DNA of 19,606 nucleotides from an uncultured Azohydromonas sp. Lineage in GTDB: Bacteria; Pseudomonadota; Gammaproteobacteria; Burkholderiales; Burkholderiaceae_C. Of this stretch, positions 1 through 9,383 are shown piece after piece (the stretch's first letter is position 1; each line of letters begins with the position of its first letter). The stretch lies in contig NZ_CALAOH010000038.1 in assembly GCF_937926365.1 (NCBI RefSeq), positions 1 through 19,606 on the forward strand, written 5' to 3'. Under the pieces are notes generated by a model. It saw only the letters and a list, made by a program, of their open reading frames with translations, did not search any database and was not told the origin of the DNA. A program made the translations under genes and the position numbers.

Positions 1-44
1 ATGAACATGTTGCCGAAGGGATCGTAGACCTGCTGCCAGACCAT
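1..44 (-). CDS. lldP: N-terminal fragment of a probable L-lactate permease (LctP family), cut by window edge
   Basis: Read leftward from an ATG at 44-42, the sequence gives MVWQQVYDPFGNMF before the window ends. This resembles the opening of LctP/GlcA-family lactate and glycolate permeases, which commonly start with a W-Q-Q-x-Y-D-P-x-G-N stretch before the first membrane helix. A strong ribosome site, GGAGGAG, lies seven bases before the ATG, which supports this as a true start. Only 14 residues are visible, so no membrane helix or transport residue can be checked. The family call rests on this short match alone. The alternative is an unrelated protein with a chance match. Confidence 0.55.
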   Translation of the reverse strand, partial: MVWQQVYDPFGNMF

Positions 45-398
45 GGCTTGTCTCCTCCAGGAGCTCGGATACGTTGTGAATGCATTGCGAGCCCTGGAGG
101 GCCCGACACCGGCCGGCATGAGAGGACGCTAGGCGCGTCCCGATGTTTTGGCCGGCGCGGATGGTCGTGGCCTGGTCAACCGCTGACAAACGAAAGTTTT
201 TAAGGGGGGCGGCAAATTGTTTTCATCGGGGGTAAACCCTGGCATCGCCCCTCGTGCCTTTGGCAGTCCCCTCGATCTGCCCGAAGGCGATGCCCGCCCC
301 GCGGCCGGGGTGCCGGCGCAGGAGGGTATCCCGCGCAACGGGCATGTGTTGCAGTGCCCCGGCACGCTACGGGGCCGCGGTGTCGGCGGGTTCGGACC
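45..398. other. Intergenic region between the lactate-permease-like gene and the purine permease
   Basis: About 350 bases without a convincing gene; short reading frames here lack ribosome sites and recognisable products. It should carry the promoter of the leftward gene that starts at 44, and the 3' end of the leftward purine permease transcript. An imperfect inverted repeat, TGGTCA-N5-TGACAA (173-189), is a possible GntR-type operator, since lactate genes are often GntR/LldR controlled; this is weak. A stem-loop GCCCCG-N8-CGGGGC lies at 356-375, close behind the permease stop, but no T-run follows it on the minus strand, so it is not a standard terminator. The stretch 184-225 is locally A/T-rich. 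No clear -35/-10 pair was found. Confidence 0.4.
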
Positions 399-1802
399 TC
401 AATGCCCGCCCAGCCAGACGAACTTGAACAGGAACACCCCGGCGATCAGCCAGCTCATGAAGTGCACCTGCTTCGCCTGCCCCGTGAACAGCTTCAGCGC
501 CGCGTAGGTGATGAAGCCGAAGGCCAGGCCGTTGGCGATGGAGTAGGTGAAGGGCATGGCCAGCGCCGTGACGGCCGCCGGGATGATCTCGGTGCTGTCG
601 TCCCAGTCCAGCTCGGTGAGCTCGCGCAGCATCAGGCAGGCGACGTAGAACAGCGCCGGCGCCGTGGCGTAGGCCGGCACCGCGCCGGCCAGCGGCGCGA
701 TGAACAGGCAGGCCAGGAACAGCGCCGCCACCGTCACCGCCGTCAGCCCCGTGCGGCCGCCGGCCTGCACGCCGGTGGCGCTCTCGACGTAGGCCGTGGT
801 GCTGGAAGTGCCCAGCAGCGAGCCCGCGAAGATCGCGCCGCTGTCGGCCAGCAGCGCCTTGTTCATGCGCTCCATCTTTCCCGCCTGCAGCAGCCCGGCG
901 CGGCGCGCCACGCCCATGAGCGTGCCGGTGGCGTCGAACAGCTCGACCAGGAAGAACACCAGCACCACGTTGAGCACGCCCGCGGCCAGCGCGCCGGAGA
1001 TGTCCAGTTGCAGGAAGGTCGGCGCGATCGAGGGCGGCGCGGAGAACACGCCCTTGAACTGGTTGCCGCCTACAACGAAGGACAGCAGCGTCACGGCCAC
1101 GATGCCGATCAGGATCGCGCCGCGCACCTTGAAGCGGTCCAGCACCACGATCACCAGGAAGCCCAGCACCGCCAGCAGCACCGGCGTCTTGTGCACGTCG
1201 CCCAGCGTCACGAAGGTCGCCGGCGAGGCGGCCACGATGCCCGCGCTCTTGAGCGCGATCAGCGCCAGGAACATGCCGATGCCCACCGTGATGGCGATGC
1301 GAAGCGTGTGCGGTATGCCGCGGATGATCAGCTCGCGCAGCCGCAGCAGCGTCACCGCCAGGAACAGGCAGCCGGAGATGAACACCGCGCCCAGCGCGAC
1401 GCGCCAGTCGTAGCCCATGCCCTGCACCACCACGTAGGCGAAGTAGGCGTTGAGCCCCATGCCTGGCGCCAGCGCGATGGGGTAGTTGGCGAACAGGCCC
1501 ATCACCAGCGTGCCCAGCGCCGCGATCAGGCAGGTGGCGACGAACACCGCCTCGCGCGGCATGCCGGCGTCGCCCAGGATGGCCGGGTTGACGAAGACGA
1601 TGTAGGCCATCGTCAGGAAAGTGGTGAGCCCGGCAACGAGCTCGGTGCGCACGCTGGTGCCGTGCTCGCGCAGGCGGAACAGCCGTTCCACCAGCGAGCG
1701 GTTCACGCCGACGGCGCTCATGTCGGGCTCGGTGTTGCCGGGTGCGGATGCAACGGGCGCGGCAAGGCGCCCACCGGGCAAGGTGGAATCGGGCAAGGCC
1801 AT
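399..1802 (-). CDS. NCS2-family purine permease, AzgA/GhxP type (guanine/hypoxanthine/adenine uptake)
   Basis: This inner-membrane transporter of 467 residues is the usual length for the AzgA-like branch of NCS2 permeases, which import hypoxanthine, guanine or adenine with protons. Visible family features are the MAYIVFVNPAIL stretch (about 65-77), the APGMGLNAYF motif (112-121), and a SSTTAYVES...GGRTGLT block in the C-terminal half, alternating with many hydrophobic segments consistent with 12-14 helices. The start at 1802 is preceded by AAAGGAG at good spacing. A second ATG at 1721 would remove a hydrophilic leader of 27 residues. It lies 88 bases after guaD on the same strand, so it is probably the last gene of a lysR-guaD-permease transcript. 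Import of guanine or hypoxanthine would feed GuaD and XdhAB. Exact substrate range cannot be read from sequence. Confidence 0.88.
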   Translation of the reverse strand: MALPDSTLPGGRLAAPVASAPGNTEPDMSAVGVNRSLVERLFRLREHGTSVRTELVAGLTTFLTMAYIVFVNPAILGDAGMPREAVFVATCLIAALGTLVMGLFANYPIALAPGMGLNAYFAYVVVQGMGYDWRVALGAVFISGCLFLAVTLLRLRELIIRGIPHTLRIAITVGIGMFLALIALKSAGIVAASPATFVTLGDVHKTPVLLAVLGFLVIVVLDRFKVRGAILIGIVAVTLLSFVVGGNQFKGVFSAPPSIAPTFLQLDISGALAAGVLNVVLVFFLVELFDATGTLMGVARRAGLLQAGKMERMNKALLADSGAIFAGSLLGTSSTTAYVESATGVQAGGRTGLTAVTVAALFLACLFIAPLAGAVPAYATAPALFYVACLMLRELTELDWDDSTEIIPAAVTALAMPFTYSIANGLAFGFITYAALKLFTGQAKQVHFMSWLIAGVFLFKFVWLGGH

Positions 1803-1890
1803 GGGGTGTCTCCTTTGGTGGATGAAAGAGCGCTCTGCGGCGCTTGATTGCTGGGGTGATTCATGCCATGCGCGGCACGTGCGCCGGTCT

Positions 1891-3183
1891 TCAGCCGCGC
1901 GCCCAGCGCTCGGTGCCCGCCACCCAGGCCGACACCAGGTTGCGTTCGTCGCCCAGCGTCATCCAGGCGAACACGCGCTCGTGCAGGTTGCGCGCCAGGC
2001 GGTCGCGGTGCTGCGCCAGCGGGCCGTGGGCCCAGTCCCACACCGTGATGTCCGCGGTGGCGCCCTGCTCCAGCGAGCCGATCTCCGAATCCAGCCGCAG
2101 CGCGCGCGCCGCGCCCAGCGTGGCGGCGTACAGCGCCTTCCAGGCCGTGAGCTTCACGCCCTGCAGCGCCTGCACCTTGTAGGCCTCGGCCAGGGTGCGC
2201 ACCATCGACAGCGTCGTGCCCGCGCCCACGTCGGTGGCCAGCGACACGGCCACGCCCGCGTCCTGCAGCTTGGCCCAGTCCAGCAGCCCGCTGCCCAGGA
2301 AGAGATTGGAGGTCGGACAGTGCGCGACGTGCGCGCCGGTGTCGGCCAGCAGGCGCCGGTCCGCGTCGTCCAGCCAGATGCCGTGCGCCAGCACCGAGCG
2401 CTCGTTGAGCAGGCCGTGCCCGGCATACACGTCCAGGTAGCTGCGTGCCTCGGGGAAGATCTCCGCCACCCAGCGCACCTCGTCCATGTTCTCGGCCACG
2501 TGCGTGTGCATGTAGGTGCCGGGATAGCGCGCCAGCAGCTTGCCGGCCATGTCCAGCTGCGCGGGCGTGCTGGTGGGCGCGAAGCGCGGCGTGAGCGCGT
2601 AGGCCGCCCGGCCCTTGCCGTGCCAGCGCTCGATCAGCTCGATGCAGTCGGCCTCGGCGCCTTCCACGTCGTCGCTGAGGTAATCGGGCACGAAGCGGTT
2701 CATCAGCACCTTGCCGGTGACCAGCCGCATGCCGTGTCCCGCGGCGGCCTCGAACAGCGCATCGACCGAGACCTTGTGCACGGTCGGAAACACCACCGCC
2801 GACGTGGTGCCGTGCGCCAGCAGCAGGCCCAGGAAGCGGTTGGCGCCCTCGCGCGCGGCGGCGGCCTCCTCGAAGCGGCGTTCGGCCGGGAACACGTAGC
2901 GCTCCAGCCAGGGCAGCAGCGCCTCGCCGTGGCTGGCGATCACGTCGAGCTGCGGGCAGTGCACGTGCGTGTCGATGAAGCCCGGCAGCAGCAGCCGGCC
3001 GGAGAAGTCGCGCTGGTCCCAGTCCTCGCCCGGCTGCTCGTGGGTGCGGCCCGCGATGCGGCCGTCCTCGATGAGCAGCCAGCAGTCGGGATCGAAGCGC
3101 ACGGCGGGCGCGTCCACGGTGCTCAGGCCGGGGTCGCCGGTGAAGTCGAGCAAATCGGCGCGCAGGGCGAGGCGGCGGGTCAT
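1891..3183 (-). CDS. guaD: Guanine deaminase
   Basis: A 430-residue cytoplasmic amidohydrolase converting guanine to xanthine and ammonia. Metal-site residues are all present: the PGFIDTHVHCPQ signature (H73, H75), MHTHVAEN (H226, H228), LAHG (H267) and ATDVGAG (D318). The HCPQ after HxH and the VAEN motif favour guanine deaminase over other Zn amidohydrolases such as chlorohydrolases or cytosine deaminase. The start is at 3183 behind CCAGGAGA. The frame stays open further upstream, but that extension only shadows the lysR gene. The ATG overlaps the stop of the upstream lysR as ATGA, a typical translational-coupling arrangement. The product xanthine is the substrate of the divergent xdhABC genes, and the permease gene follows downstream. 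Confidence 0.95.
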   Translation of the reverse strand: MTRRLALRADLLDFTGDPGLSTVDAPAVRFDPDCWLLIEDGRIAGRTHEQPGEDWDQRDFSGRLLLPGFIDTHVHCPQLDVIASHGEALLPWLERYVFPAERRFEEAAAAREGANRFLGLLLAHGTTSAVVFPTVHKVSVDALFEAAAGHGMRLVTGKVLMNRFVPDYLSDDVEGAEADCIELIERWHGKGRAAYALTPRFAPTSTPAQLDMAGKLLARYPGTYMHTHVAENMDEVRWVAEIFPEARSYLDVYAGHGLLNERSVLAHGIWLDDADRRLLADTGAHVAHCPTSNLFLGSGLLDWAKLQDAGVAVSLATDVGAGTTLSMVRTLAEAYKVQALQGVKLTAWKALYAATLGAARALRLDSEIGSLEQGATADITVWDWAHGPLAQHRDRLARNLHERVFAWMTLGDERNLVSAWVAGTERWARG

Positions 3184-4187
3184 GCGGGAGTCTCCTGGGA
3201 GCTTGGGTCGTCTTGGGCGGGCGCGCGGCGCCGCGGGGATTCGGCCTCGGCGACGAGGTTGCGCACCACGTCGCGCACCTGCTCGCGCAGCCAGCGCGCC
3301 GCGGGCGAGGCATGGGTGGCGTCGTGCCAGAGCTGGTAGTAGCTCAGCGGCGGGAAGGCCACCGGGCACTTCACGGCACGCACCGGCAAGCGCTGTGCGT
3401 AGCGGCTGCAGAACAGCCGCCCGGTGGTGAGCACCAGGTGCGAGCGAGCCACCATCAGCGGCGCCAGGCCGAAGTACGGGCTGCGCACGGCAATGCGGCG
3501 CGACAGGCCCTGTTGGGCCAGGAATTCGTCGATCACGCCCTGCGCGCCCGGGTGCAGCGGCGTGGGCGCCAGGTGCTCCGCGGCCAGGTAGCGCTCGGCC
3601 GTCCAGGTGCGCGGGTTGCGCACCGCCGGGTGGTCCTGCGCCACTAGGCACACCACCTCGTCGCTGAACAGGCGCGCCAGGTGCAGCTCGCCCGGGGGCT
3701 GCAGCCAGTTGCCGATCACCAGCTCCACCTCGCCGCGCGCCAGGGCGCGGCGGTAGTCGTAGTCGGCGGACAGGGCGTGGATCTCCAGCTCGATGCCGGG
3801 CGCCACCGTCTTGAGCCGCTCCACCAGCCCGGGCAGGAACAGCGGGTCCAGGTAGTCGCTCGCGGCGATGCGGAAGGCCTGCTTCGCCGTGGCCGGCTCG
3901 AAGGCGCGGGCGCTGCCGCCGCCGAAGATCGTGGCCGCGTGGCGCAGCAGCTCGCCGGCGGGCTCCAGCAGCTCCAGCGCCAGCGGCGTGGGCGCCATGC
4001 CGCTGCCCGCGCGCACCAGCAGCGGATCGCCCACCAGATGGCGCAGCCGCCGCAGCTGGGCGCTGACGGCGGGTTGCGTGCTGCCCAGCTTGAGGGCGGC
4101 GCGCGAGACGCTGCGTTCGCTGATCACGGTGTGGAGGACCTTCACGAGTTGGAGCTCGATCTTGTCCAAAGCGGAGGGCTGCGCCAT
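3180..4187 (-). CDS. LysR-family transcriptional regulator of purine catabolism genes
   Basis: A 335-residue LTTR with an N-terminal winged helix-turn-helix (about residues 8-68; VSRAALKLGSTQPAVSAQLRRLR is the recognition region, followed by GDPLLVR) and a C-terminal periplasmic-binding-like effector domain. I chose the ATG at 4187 because the protein then opens with MAQPSALDKIELQLVKVLH, close to the usual LTTR start. A GTG at 4238 in the same frame would add 17 residues but lies on top of the inverted repeat and only 20 bases from xdhA. There is no strong ribosome site. It is divergent from xdhA and shares a 71-bp control region containing an LTTR-type palindrome, while its stop overlaps guaD. 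It probably controls both the guaD/permease and xdhABC transcripts. The effector is unknown and could be a purine such as xanthine or urate (inference). Confidence 0.88.
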   Translation of the reverse strand: MAQPSALDKIELQLVKVLHTVISERSVSRAALKLGSTQPAVSAQLRRLRHLVGDPLLVRAGSGMAPTPLALELLEPAGELLRHAATIFGGGSARAFEPATAKQAFRIAASDYLDPLFLPGLVERLKTVAPGIELEIHALSADYDYRRALARGEVELVIGNWLQPPGELHLARLFSDEVVCLVAQDHPAVRNPRTWTAERYLAAEHLAPTPLHPGAQGVIDEFLAQQGLSRRIAVRSPYFGLAPLMVARSHLVLTTGRLFCSRYAQRLPVRAVKCPVAFPPLSYYQLWHDATHASPAARWLREQVRDVVRNLVAEAESPRRRAPAQDDPSSQETPA

Positions 4188-4231
4188 ACGTCCACCGGCA
4201 TAGTGAGGATGCGAGCCATCGTATACACCGC

Positions 4232-4249
4232 GGTTCACGAGCGTGTACC
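4232..4249. promoter_or_regulatory. LysR-type operator palindrome between lysR and xdhA
   Basis: GGTTCACGAGCGTGTACC is an 18-bp inverted repeat of the form GGTnCACGnnCGTGnACC, with 14 of 18 positions symmetric. It contains a T-N11-A core, the standard LTTR recognition pattern. An adjoining perfect 8-bp palindrome, ACCGCGGT (4227-4234), and a GTATAC palindrome (4221-4226) extend the symmetric region. The site ends ten bases before the xdhA ATG, so a bound regulator would overlap the start region of xdhA. A candidate -10, TACCTT (4246-4251), overlaps its right edge. Confidence 0.6.
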
Positions 4250-4258
4250 TTTGCCGGC

Positions 4259-5743
<1,485 letters not shown>

Positions 5744-5760
5744 CGCAGGAGGACATCACC

Positions 5761-8166
5761 ATGAACCGAGCCGTCGAAAGCTTCCTGAACACCGATCCCG
5801 CCGCCCGGGCGCACAGCGGCGCCCGCGTGGGCGTGCCGCGCCCGCACGAGTCCGCGCACCTGCACGTGGCCGGCGCCGCGCCCTACGTGGACGACATCCC
5901 CGAGGTCGCCGGCACGCTGCACGCCGCGCTGGGCCTCTCGCCCGTGGCGCACGGCAAGCTGCGCGGCATCGACCTGGACAAGTTGCGCGCACAACCCGGC
6001 GTGGTGGCGGTGCTCACCGCAGCGGACATCCCGGGCAGCAACGACTGCGGGGCCATCGTGCACGACGAGCCGATCCTGGCCGTGGGCGAGGTGCAGTTCC
6101 TGGGGCAGCCGGTGTTCGCCGTCATCGCCACCGAGCGCGAGCTGGCGCGCCGCGCCGCGGCGCTGGCCAAGCAGGTGCTGGACATCGAGCCGCTGCCGCC
6201 CGTGCTCAGCGCGCGCGAGGCGCATGCGAAGGGCCAGTACGTGGTGCCGCCCGCGCACCTGGTGCGCGGCGACGCGCGCGCCGCCATCGCCGCCGCGCCG
6301 CACCGCCTGCAGGACCGTTTCGTCCTCGGCGGCCAGGAGCAGTTCTACCTGGAGGGGCAGATCAGCTACGCCGTGCCGCAGGAGGACGGTTGCCTGAAGG
6401 TGCACTGCTCCACCCAGCACCCCAGCGAGATGCAGCACGTGGTGGCGCACATGCTGGGCAAGCAGAAGCACCACGTGCAGGTCGAGTGCCGGCGCATGGG
6501 CGGCGGCTTCGGCGGCAAGGAGTCGCAATCGGCCATCTTCGCCAGCATCGCCAGCCTGGCGGCGTTCAAGCTCGGCCGGCCCGTGAAGCTGCGCCCGGAC
6601 CGCGACGACGACTTCATGATCACCGGCCGGCGCCACGCCTTTGAATTCGACGTGGACGTGGGCTTCGACGACGAGGGCCGGCTGCTGGGCGTGGAAGTGG
6701 AGATGCTGACCAACGCCGGCTGGAGCGCGGACCTCTCCGCCGCCGTGATGGGCCGGGCGCTGTGCCACTTCGACAACGCCTACTGGCTGCCCGACGTGGC
6801 CATGCACGGCTACTGCGCGCGCACCAACACGCAGAGCAACACGGCCTTCCGCGGCTTCGGCGGCCCGCAGGGCGCCTTCGCCATCGAGCACGTCATCGAC
6901 ACCGTCGCGCGCCGCCTGGGCCGCGACCCGCTGGAGGTGCGCCGCGCCAACTTCTACGGCGTGGGCGAGCGCGACGTGACGCCCTACGAGCAGAAGGTCG
7001 AAGGCAACGTGATCGAGCCGCTGGTGGCGGACCTGGAAGCCTCGTCGGGCTACCAGGCGCGCCGGGCCGAGATCGCGGCCTGGAACGCCAGCAGCCCGGT
7101 GCTCAAGCGCGGCATCGCGCTCACGCCGGTGAAGTTCGGCATCAGCTTCAACGTGCAGCACCTGAACCAGGCCGGCGCGCTGGTGCACCTCTACACCGAC
7201 GGCTCCGCGCTGGTGAACCACGGCGGCACGGAGATGGGCCAGGGGCTCAACACCAAGGTGGCGCAGGTGGTGGCGCACGAGCTGGGCCTGAGTTTTGATC
7301 GCATCCGCGTCACGGCCACCGACACCTTCAAGGTGGTGAACACCTCGGCCACGGCCGCGTCCACCGGCAGCGACCTCAACGGCAAGGCGGCGCAGGACGC
7401 GGCGCGGCAGATCCGCGAGCGCCTGGCGGCCTTCGCGGCGCAGAAGCACGGCGGCGCCCCGGAGGGCGTGCGCTTCGTCCACGACAACGTGGAGGTCAAC
7501 GGCCGGCGCCTGCCCATCGAGGAACTGCTGGTGGAGGCGTACCTGGCGCGCGTGCAGCTCTGGAGCGACGGCTTCTACGCCACGCCGGGCCTGCACTGGG
7601 ACTCGCAGCGGATGAAGGGCCGGCCCTTCTACTACTTCGCCTACGGCGCGGCGGTGTCGGAGGTGGTGGTGGACACGCTCACCGGCGAGACGAAGCTGCT
7701 GCGCGGGGACCTGCTGCACGACGTGGGCAAGTCGCTGAACCCGGCCCTGGACCTGGGCCAGGTGGAGGGCGCCTACATCCAGGGCATGGGCTGGCTGACG
7801 ATGGAGGAGCTGGTCTGGCACCCCAAGACCGGCGCCCTGCTCACCCACGCGCCCAGCACCTACAAGATCCCCACGGCCAACGACGCGCCGGCGGTGTTCA
7901 ACGCGCGGCTGTTCGACAACACCAACGTGGCCGACAGCATCCACCGCAGCAAGGCGGTGGGCGAGCCGCCGCTGCTGCTGGGCTTCAGCGTGTGGCACGC
8001 GATCCGCGACGCGGTGTCCTCCATCGGCGGCCACCGCTTCGACCCGCCGCTGCGCGCCCCGGCCACGGCGGAAGCCGTGCTGGACGCGGTGGAAGCCGTG
8101 CAGGCCGCGGCGGCGCAGGCGTCCGCCCCGGCCGAGGATGCCGCTGAAACCGTGGAGGCGAAGTGA
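5761..8166 (+). CDS. xdhB: Xanthine dehydrogenase large (molybdopterin-binding) subunit
   Basis: A 801-residue subunit that oxidises hypoxanthine to xanthine and xanthine to urate at a Mo-molybdopterin centre. Visible motifs are GGGFGGKES (about 247-255), TAFRGFGGPQG (361-371) and a GGTEMGQGLNTK loop, all contacting the cofactor. The catalytic Glu is E735 in KAVGEPPLLL. E193 in GGQEQFYLE and R332 in VMGRALCHF align with the substrate-binding Glu and Arg of characterised xanthine oxidoreductases. These two residues favour xanthine dehydrogenase over aldehyde or CO dehydrogenases. The start is the ATG at 5761 behind GCAGGAGG. The frame is open far upstream but overlaps xdhA. An Ala-rich C-terminal tail of about 30 residues follows the conserved domain. 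The stop overlaps the xdhC GTG start. Confidence 0.96.
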   Translation: MNRAVESFLNTDPAARAHSGARVGVPRPHESAHLHVAGAAPYVDDIPEVAGTLHAALGLSPVAHGKLRGIDLDKLRAQPGVVAVLTAADIPGSNDCGAIVHDEPILAVGEVQFLGQPVFAVIATERELARRAAALAKQVLDIEPLPPVLSAREAHAKGQYVVPPAHLVRGDARAAIAAAPHRLQDRFVLGGQEQFYLEGQISYAVPQEDGCLKVHCSTQHPSEMQHVVAHMLGKQKHHVQVECRRMGGGFGGKESQSAIFASIASLAAFKLGRPVKLRPDRDDDFMITGRRHAFEFDVDVGFDDEGRLLGVEVEMLTNAGWSADLSAAVMGRALCHFDNAYWLPDVAMHGYCARTNTQSNTAFRGFGGPQGAFAIEHVIDTVARRLGRDPLEVRRANFYGVGERDVTPYEQKVEGNVIEPLVADLEASSGYQARRAEIAAWNASSPVLKRGIALTPVKFGISFNVQHLNQAGALVHLYTDGSALVNHGGTEMGQGLNTKVAQVVAHELGLSFDRIRVTATDTFKVVNTSATAASTGSDLNGKAAQDAARQIRERLAAFAAQKHGGAPEGVRFVHDNVEVNGRRLPIEELLVEAYLARVQLWSDGFYATPGLHWDSQRMKGRPFYYFAYGAAVSEVVVDTLTGETKLLRGDLLHDVGKSLNPALDLGQVEGAYIQGMGWLTMEELVWHPKTGALLTHAPSTYKIPTANDAPAVFNARLFDNTNVADSIHRSKAVGEPPLLLGFSVWHAIRDAVSSIGGHRFDPPLRAPATAEAVLDAVEAVQAAAAQASAPAEDAAETVEAK

Positions 8167-8972
8167 GCACCGCCGCGCTGCAGGCCACGGCGCGCGAGTG
8201 GCTCGCGCGCGGCGAGCGCGCGATCGAGGTGCGCGTGGCGCAGGCGCGCGGCTCCGCGCCGCGCGAGGCGGGCACGCGCATGCTGGTGAGCGCGCGCGAG
8301 GCGGCCGGCACCGTGGGCGGCGGGCACCTGGAGCTGCAGGCCATCGAGCTGGCGCGCGGCATGCTCGCGGCTGGCGAGACACAACCAAGGGAAAAGCACT
8401 ACCCACTGGGCCCGGCGCTGGGCCAGTGCTGCGGCGGCGCGGTGACGCTGGCCTTCGAGCCGCTGACGCCCGCCGTGCTGGCGAACTGGCCGGCGCCGCA
8501 GCCGCGTTTCACCTTGCAGCTCTACGGGGCCGGCCACGTGGGGCGAGCGATCGTCAAGCTGCTCTCGGGCATCGACTGCAAGGTGCAGTGGATCGACGAG
8601 CGCGAGGACGAATTCCCCGCCGGCCCGCTGCCGCCGCACGTCGAGAAGGTGTGCGTGGACGCGGTGGAAGGCGAGGTGGACGTGGCCGAGCCCGGCGCCT
8701 TCTACCTGGTGCTCACGCACAACCACGACCTGGACCTGCGCATCACCGAGGCGGTGCTGCGGCGCGGGGATTTCGGTTTCCTGGGGCTGATCGGGTCGCA
8801 GACGAAGAAAGCGCGGTTTCTCCACCGCTTCGAAGCGCGGGGGATTTCGCCGGAAACCCTTTCCCGGATGACTTGTCCGATCGGGATTCCGGGGATCGAG
8901 GGGAAGGAGCCGGAGGTGATTGCGGTGTCGGTGGTGGCGCAGTTGCTGCAGGTGGGGTCGGCACGGGCCTGA
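8163..8972 (+). CDS. xdhC: XdhC, molybdenum cofactor maturation factor for xanthine dehydrogenase
   Basis: A 269-residue member of the XdhC/CoxI family. Studied XdhC binds the molybdenum cofactor, supports its sulfuration and delivers it to XdhB; it is not part of the final enzyme. The N-terminal domain shows RGSAPREAGTRMLV and GTVGGGHLE (about 29-56) and GQCCGG near residue 88. The C-terminal Rossmann-like domain carries LYGAGHVGRAIV (about 120-131) and LGLIGSQTKK. It starts with GTG at 8163, overlapping the xdhB stop as GTGA, so translation is probably coupled. The gene order xdhABC is standard in proteobacteria. Confidence in family is high. Confidence 0.94.
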   Translation: MSTAALQATAREWLARGERAIEVRVAQARGSAPREAGTRMLVSAREAAGTVGGGHLELQAIELARGMLAAGETQPREKHYPLGPALGQCCGGAVTLAFEPLTPAVLANWPAPQPRFTLQLYGAGHVGRAIVKLLSGIDCKVQWIDEREDEFPAGPLPPHVEKVCVDAVEGEVDVAEPGAFYLVLTHNHDLDLRITEAVLRRGDFGFLGLIGSQTKKARFLHRFEARGISPETLSRMTCPIGIPGIEGKEPEVIAVSVVAQLLQVGSARA

Positions 8973-8975
8973 GCC

Positions 8976-9370
8976 ATGCCCGAACGCGATCTGGACATCC
9001 TGCTGCGCCACATGGCGCCGCACCTGCACCCGCAGACCTACGTCTACTGCTGCGTGGCCGACGGGCACGTGCCGCCCGGCCTGGAGCCCATCTGCACCTT
9101 CCGCGAGGACGAGGGCCTGACGCTCATCGTCGAGAAGGAGCATGCCGAGCACGCCGGCTTGCCCTCCACCTTCGAGTCGCGCCGCATCACGCTGACGGTG
9201 AATTCGGCGCTGGAGGCCGTGGGCTTCCTGGCCGCCGTCTCGGCCCGGCTGGGGCGGCCGGCATCTCCTGCAACGCCGTGGCCGGCTACCACCATGACCA
9301 CCTGTTCGTGCCTGCGGCACGCGCCGAGGAGGCGCTGGCGGTGCTGGCCGCGCCGGCTGCCAGCTCTTGA
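8976..9370 (+). pseudogene. ACT-domain protein (COG3602-like), disrupted by a single-base frameshift
   Basis: The reading frame from the ATG at 8976 encodes an ACT-type protein (MPERDLDILLRHMAPHL..., TFREDEGLTLIVEKEHA, ITLTVNSALEAVGFLAAVSARL). It then leaves the family consensus near 9251. The consensus resumes in another frame as AGISCNAVAGYHHDHLFVPA and ends at a TGA at 9368-9370. Restoring one base within 9251-9259 (GGGGCGGCC) gives one continuous protein of 131 residues, the expected family length. It begins three bases after xdhC and is the likely last gene of the xdh transcript. ACT domains usually bind small molecules such as amino acids; its role beside xdh genes is unknown. The break may be a real mutation or a sequencing error at the G-run. 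If translated as read, the protein would run on to about 9845 with a foreign C-terminus. Confidence 0.78.
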
Positions 9371-9383
9371 GCTCGACCGGGAG

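Noticed and set aside
354..1847. Long plus-strand open frame opposite the purine permease
   Set aside because: Its composition (His/Arg/Gln-rich) is the usual antisense shadow of a GC-rich gene. The minus strand gives a clear NCS2 permease with family motifs.
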